Of a DNA stretch of 9,879 bases, positions 6,063 to 9,879 are shown one piece after another. The notes under the pieces are model-generated. The model worked only from the letters and a program-made list of their open reading frames with translations, was not told where the DNA came from and searched no databases. Numbering within the stretch: position 1 is the first letter of the stretch; every line of letters begins with the position of its first letter. The DNA is from XYA12-FULL-58-9 sp001798605 (GTDB lineage: Bacteria > Myxococcota > XYA12-FULL-58-9), in contig DAINMX010000242.1 in assembly GCA_036736205.1 (NCBI GenBank), positions 1-9,879 of the forward strand, given 5' to 3'. Position numbers and translations under genes: made by a program.

Positions 6063-7411
6063 TTGTCGCCACAACCCAAGCCGTCGATGTTATCCAAATG
6101 GGTTTTCGGTTGACTCGCCAATGAAATTTTGTGTCGTAACCTGGCGACCCGTCGATCTCGCCCCGCTCGCCCTTCCACCCGCACTGTCATTTTTGCGTGC
6201 CCCAGGGCAAGAGGCAAATCCTTGAGTTCGTGTTCATAGAGCTTGGCGAGGGTGAGATGGCTGTTCGCCTTGGCGCGGGCATCGGCACCTAGGTCGCCCT
6301 CGATGGCGCGGCGCAGGAGCTCTACCGCGGCAACATGATTGCCGACCTTGCGCTCGAGCTTGGCGACAAAGGCCAGAGCCTTGTGTGACAAGATCGGGGC
6401 ATCGGCAACCTTGCGGGCTTGTTCCAGCGCTCGGCGAGGATCTCGCTGCCGCAAGGCGAGCTCTGCATAACCCAGACAATCACGTGGATCGTCATTGTCA
6501 GAGGGGGCGTCGATGCCGCGGGCGAGATGCCCCAAGATTGCGGCAAGGGCAACGATATCATCGGCGTTGTGCCGCAGCACAGGTTCGAGCAGCGTGCCGT
6601 CGCCACTGCGCAAGAACTGCCAATAGAGCTCGGGGATCTCACCACCGTCGACATCGTCGAGACGCTCGAAACCGAGGACCTCCGTCTCGACTTCCACCAA
6701 CCGTACCGATGGCATGCGATACTTGAAAACCCTCCGAGCACAGTGCAGCAAGTCGAGATGCAACGGCTCAGGCGGCACGGGCACGCGGTTCATGACAAAA
6801 CGATTCCGCAAAAGCGGCCAGTCAAAGGTCTTGCCGTTGTACGTGACCAGGGCCGTGGCCTGCTCCAGCCGTTCGGCCACCCGCCGCAGCATCGGTCCCT
6901 CATTGCCAGGTTGAGTCAGGAGAAGCTGCTCGACACGAAAGGCACCATCATCGAAAAAGCCGAGGCCCATGAGGAACGCCAGGGTTCCCGTACCCGCGGC
7001 GAGGCCGGTGGTCTCGGTGTCGAGAAACAACATGTGGCGCGGGTCGACCCCGGCGAGAGACTCATCGAGGGAGAGAGCGGAGATGGCACGACCCGTGGCG
7101 TACACCGCGCCATCGACACGCATATTGCCATGACGATGTTCCCAATCGTAACGCCGGTCGACGGCGTAGAGCACACCGTGCTCGGTCTCCCGGCGAGCGC
7201 AGGAAAGGTTGTGTGGCTCGGGTGCCTTGGGCGACCGATACCTCTCGACCCGAGGTTCAGAACGACGGTTACACACCTCTTCGAGACGACGACGCAGCAT
7301 GGCTATCTTTTCAGCGTAGCCCTGCGGTGACATCTGCGCCGACGCCGACGCTGGTGCCAACCTGCGGCCCGGCATCGATGGCAAGGTTGCGAGCTTTTGC
7401 CTGAGATCCAT
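6059..7411 (-). CDS. mrfB: MrfB/YprB, DEDD-type exonuclease with TPR-like tail
   Basis: A 450-aa protein with an RNase H-like 3'-5' exonuclease core. Motif I is FLDTETTGL with D131 and E133; motif II is VTYNGKTFDWPLL with D197; motif III is LRHNADDIVAL with D284/D285. So the DEDD metal ligands are all present, with the spacing expected for YprB. The region about 320-430 (repeated A/L-rich helices such as YAELALRQRDPRRALEQARK) looks like TPR repeats, which would mediate protein contacts. In Bacillus subtilis the orthologue acts with MrfA in a UvrABC-independent route for mitomycin C lesions. The start is ATG 7409-7411, with the SD-like GTGAGG overlapping the mrfA stop; the frame is open 32 codons further upstream, but that part lies within mrfA. 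The gap of 10 nt to mrfA and this overlap imply an operon with coupled translation. Its stop overlaps that of the convergent 706-aa gene. Confidence 0.9.
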   Translation of the reverse strand: MDLRQKLATLPSMPGRRLAPASASAQMSPQGYAEKIAMLRRRLEEVCNRRSEPRVERYRSPKAPEPHNLSCARRETEHGVLYAVDRRYDWEHRHGNMRVDGAVYATGRAISALSLDESLAGVDPRHMLFLDTETTGLAAGTGTLAFLMGLGFFDDGAFRVEQLLLTQPGNEGPMLRRVAERLEQATALVTYNGKTFDWPLLRNRFVMNRVPVPPEPLHLDLLHCARRVFKYRMPSVRLVEVETEVLGFERLDDVDGGEIPELYWQFLRSGDGTLLEPVLRHNADDIVALAAILGHLARGIDAPSDNDDPRDCLGYAELALRQRDPRRALEQARKVADAPILSHKALAFVAKLERKVGNHVAAVELLRRAIEGDLGADARAKANSHLTLAKLYEHELKDLPLALGHAKMTVRVEGRAGRDRRVARLRHKISLASQPKTHLDNIDGLGCGDN

Positions 7412-7421
7412 CGCGTAAGCC

Positions 7422-9839
7422 TCACATGCTTGGTACACCGACCACATCCAAGATTGCGCTGGCGAGCCGCTTGCGCTGCATCTCATCGACAGGGACCGGC
7501 ACTGCACCTGGCGTCACCACCAAAGGCCCTATGCACGCGGGGCACCCAGCTTCACAGGGGCATGCTTCCACCAGGGTGCGAGCCCGCACCACGAGCGCTT
7601 GGCGCTCTTCGTACAATCGAGAGGCGAGCCCGACTCCCCCGGGCACGTGGTCATAGAGGAACACCGTCGGTGCAAAGAAATCGCCGCCGCCGGTCTTGGT
7701 GGGAGGCAACCCGCCGTCGCCGCCGTCCCCCACCGTGCGCCCGAGATCCCGTGGGTCAATCATCAAGCCTACAGTAGCCACCGTGTGCAGGGTCTTCGAC
7801 AACCCGCGCACGGCGTCAATGAGTGCAGGCCGTGGAACCTTGAGTTGCCCCAGTATTTCCTCGGGAACCGTGAGCCAAAACGACGTGGTGTGCATTTGAA
7901 TCTCGGGGAGCCGCACTTCGCCGTAGCCGACATTTTCGTGAGTGTGAAATTTGATCTTCTTGTATCCGACAACCTTCTCCACCACGCTGACGTCACCTGT
8001 GCCACACAAGAACGAGCGCATCCGCCCCCAGGAAAGTTTCTCGTCCTCGTCGCGGTGAATCACCGAGATCCGCGTGTGAGTCATCGCCGTGGTGAAGTAG
8101 TCGGGCTCCACCGGCCGCACGAAGGCCTTGTGATTTTCGAAGTCGAGTCGCTCCACCTGATATTGACTGCCATCCTGTTGATAGATGGCCTGTTCGTGCA
8201 ACATGGTGTGGGCAGCACGCCAATCGAGCTCGGCGATGTTCTGGCCGGCATGAACATCGATGATGACGAAGTTGTCCCAACCGGCGTTGCGTAACGAGAC
8301 GTGGTTTGCGGGATAGGTCTCCTCGGACCAGTGGAACGTCGTGCCCCTCTCACTGGCCACCGGATGCAGGACTTCGTTGTCCGCGAGGTAATGCAAGGCA
8401 TCGCCAACGGCGTCGGCGGGTACTTCGCGAAAGGGGTCACCTTCGTGAAAGGGCAGCTCGAAGGCGGCGCACTTGAGGTGTTGAATAAGTATCTCGACAT
8501 TGTCGGGATCGATGCGCGCGTGCTCGATGGGCGCACCGACCAGGTCCGATGGATGCAAGGCAAAATATTGATCGAGAGAAGCGCTGGAGGTGACCAGCAC
8601 AGCAAGGGAGCGGTCACCCCGGCGCCCCGCACGGCCAAAGCGCTGCCACAAAGCGGCGACGTTGCCCGGGTAACCCGCACACACCACCGCGTCGAGCATG
8701 CCGATATCGATGCCAAGCTCGAGTGCGTTGGTCGCGACCACACATGCGACACTTCCTTGGCGCAGGCCCTCCTCAATGGCGCGGCGAGTCTTGGGGAGAT
8801 AGCCACCGCGGTACCCTTGAATCGCATCGGGATGAATGCGGTCGTCTATCAGCTGGTCGCGCAGATACTTGAGTATCACTTCGACGTTGTTGCGGGATTG
8901 CGCGAACACCAAGGTCGGTACCTGAGCCCGCACCAAGTCGGTGGTAAGACGCACGGCGGCCTTGATGTAGCTCTGGCGAATGCCGAGCTCGGCATTGACC
9001 ACAGGCGGGTTGTACAACACGAGCTGCCGCGGTCCCGCAGGTGCCCCACTTTCACTCACGAGATCGACATCACGCCCAAGCATGGTGGATGCATGCTCGC
9101 GGGGATTGCCGATGGTCGCCGAAGCAAACAAGAACGTTGGATTCGAACCATGGAATGCTGCCACGCGATGCAAGCGGCGCAGGACATTGGCCAAGTGGGA
9201 GCCCATCACCCCACGGTAGGTATGCAGCTCATCGAGGACGACGTAGCGCAGGTTGCTCCACAATCGTGCCCAGTTGGTGTGGTGCGGCAGGATCCCCGCA
9301 TGCAGCATGTCGGGGTTGGTCAGAATCACCGCGCTCTTATCACGGGCCGCCCGCCGCGCATCCCCCGGAGTATCGCCATCGTAGGTCACCGCGCCACGGT
9401 CGATACCCGCATCCCCCAAGAGCTTCCGCAGCGCCTGCTCTTGATCCCGCGACAACGCCTTGGTGGGAAAGAGATACAACGCCCGCGCTGACGAATCCGC
9501 AGCGAGCGCCTCGGCCACCGGCAGGTTGAAGCATAAACTCTTCCCCGAGGCCGTGGGTGTGGCCACCACCACGTCGTGGCCCGCCCGTGCCAACTCGAGT
9601 GCTTGGGCCTGATGAGAAAACAGACGGGTTATGCCGCGAGCAGCCAGGGCCTTTCGCAGCCCATCAGGAACATGCTCAGGCATATCCACGAGGTGTGGCT
9701 CGCGCGGCGGCAGGTCTTGATCGAGTACGATGTTGTGCCAAACCCGCCGGTCCCGCCGCCATTGGTCGAGCACGGCATCCACGCCAACTTCCCCACGCCA
9801 AGGATCTTTCTGTGATCTTTCAAAAGCTTCGCTGACCAT
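7422..9839 (-). CDS. mrfA: MrfA/YprA, superfamily 2 DNA helicase with C-terminal cysteine cluster
   Basis: An 805-aa helicase (from ATG 9837-9839). A Q-motif-like LFSHQAQAL (about 73-81) precedes Walker A TPTASGKS (94-101); motif II is DELH (203-206), motif III SAT (240-242) and motif VI QRFGRAGR (399-406). The middle section (about 440-720) is the MrfA-specific region, and the C-terminus has a CPCEAGCPAC cluster (C760, C762, C766, C769) that should bind zinc, as in the DUF1998/MZB domain. MrfA is a 3'-5' DNA helicase required with the exonuclease MrfB for mitomycin damage repair in Bacillus. It is first in the operon with mrfB. The start is uncertain: the frame is open to a TTG at 9875 with GTGs at 9866, 9863 and 9848, but the promoter and operator-like box fall at 9847-9875, so ATG 9839 is preferred. 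No good Shine-Dalgarno site is visible, so the message may be leaderless. Confidence 0.93.
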   Translation of the reverse strand: MVSEAFERSQKDPWRGEVGVDAVLDQWRRDRRVWHNIVLDQDLPPREPHLVDMPEHVPDGLRKALAARGITRLFSHQAQALELARAGHDVVVATPTASGKSLCFNLPVAEALAADSSARALYLFPTKALSRDQEQALRKLLGDAGIDRGAVTYDGDTPGDARRAARDKSAVILTNPDMLHAGILPHHTNWARLWSNLRYVVLDELHTYRGVMGSHLANVLRRLHRVAAFHGSNPTFLFASATIGNPREHASTMLGRDVDLVSESGAPAGPRQLVLYNPPVVNAELGIRQSYIKAAVRLTTDLVRAQVPTLVFAQSRNNVEVILKYLRDQLIDDRIHPDAIQGYRGGYLPKTRRAIEEGLRQGSVACVVATNALELGIDIGMLDAVVCAGYPGNVAALWQRFGRAGRRGDRSLAVLVTSSASLDQYFALHPSDLVGAPIEHARIDPDNVEILIQHLKCAAFELPFHEGDPFREVPADAVGDALHYLADNEVLHPVASERGTTFHWSEETYPANHVSLRNAGWDNFVIIDVHAGQNIAELDWRAAHTMLHEQAIYQQDGSQYQVERLDFENHKAFVRPVEPDYFTTAMTHTRISVIHRDEDEKLSWGRMRSFLCGTGDVSVVEKVVGYKKIKFHTHENVGYGEVRLPEIQMHTTSFWLTVPEEILGQLKVPRPALIDAVRGLSKTLHTVATVGLMIDPRDLGRTVGDGGDGGLPPTKTGGGDFFAPTVFLYDHVPGGVGLASRLYEERQALVVRARTLVEACPCEAGCPACIGPLVVTPGAVPVPVDEMQRKRLASAILDVVGVPSM

Positions 9840-9846
9840 AGCGGGC

Positions 9847-9875
9847 ACTGTACGAGCGTTCACCACTGAACGCAA
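9847..9875 (-). promoter_or_regulatory. Candidate promoter of mrfAB
   Basis: On the minus strand TTGCGT (9870-9875) and TACAGT (9847-9852) are exactly 17 nt apart. They match consensus at 3 of 6 and 4 of 6 bases. The predicted transcription start is about 9840, at the ATG itself, which would make the mRNA leaderless. Spacing and hexamers closely resemble those in front of imuA (TTGC..-17-TACA.T). Confidence 0.38.
9848..9863 (+). promoter_or_regulatory. Candidate LexA/SOS box in front of mrfA
   Basis: The plus strand reads CTGTACGAGCGTTCAC, which matches 10 of 12 fixed positions of CTGAAC-N4-GTTCAG. It shares CTGTAC-N4-GTTYA with the imuA box, in opposite orientation relative to its gene, as expected of a near-palindrome. 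It overlaps the candidate -10 (9847-9852) and ends 8 nt before ATG 9839, so a bound repressor would block the promoter. MrfAB being under LexA would be new to me; I do not recall it being reported. Confidence 0.5.
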
Positions 9876-9879
9876 GTAC

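Noticed and set aside
7412..7507. Upstream extension of mrfB with 32 extra residues
   Set aside because: It lies within the end of mrfA in another frame; ATG 7411 follows GTGAGG and begins MDLRQKL, a start typical of the family.

Overview
This is a GC-rich window from a bacterial chromosome. It most likely comes from the Myxococcota or a related former deltaproteobacterial lineage. I infer this from three things: the secreted protein with a C/D-D-C/V-C/G-x-C pattern of the kind common in myxobacterial surface proteins, the two near-palindromic CTG(T)AC-N4-GTTYA boxes that resemble the LexA box described for Myxococcus, and the split imuA-imuB cassette. The assignment to a lineage is inference. 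The gene calls for the DNA-repair proteins are much firmer. I see no tRNA, rRNA, CRISPR array, insertion sequence or phage gene.

Layout from left to right. 1-318 (minus): 5' part of a gene for an exported protein, with a small cysteine module followed by a decapeptide tandem repeat that runs off the left edge. 412-1965 (minus) imuB and 1981-2766 (minus) imuA: the damage-inducible mutasome subunits, 15 nt apart, with a promoter and SOS-like box directly in front of imuA. 2969-3526 (minus) and 3523-3732 (minus): a two-gene unit with a 4-nt overlap, a minimal nucleotidyltransferase preceded by a 69-aa protein. 3942-6062 (plus): a 706-aa protein of unknown function that may contain a circularly permuted papain/NlpC-like thiol hydrolase core. 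6059-7411 (minus) and 7422-9839 (minus): the pair known in Bacillus as yprB/mrfB (DEDD exonuclease with TPR-like tail) and yprA/mrfA (superfamily 2 helicase with a C-terminal cysteine cluster), in an operon with mrfA first.

How it fits together. Two independent DNA-damage systems sit about 3 kb apart: ImuAB, which recruits the error-prone polymerase DnaE2 (not present here) to the beta clamp, and MrfAB, which repairs mitomycin-type lesions in Bacillus. Both operons carry a similar 12-position operator (CTGTAC-N4-GTTYA) overlapping a plausible -10 element just before the start codon, so I infer joint LexA control. Between them lie the small-protein/nucleotidyltransferase pair, which may be toxin-antitoxin-like, and the orphan 706-aa gene. 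These are the least understood and most interesting parts of the window. Gaps between genes are short: 319-411, 2767-2968 and 3733-3941.
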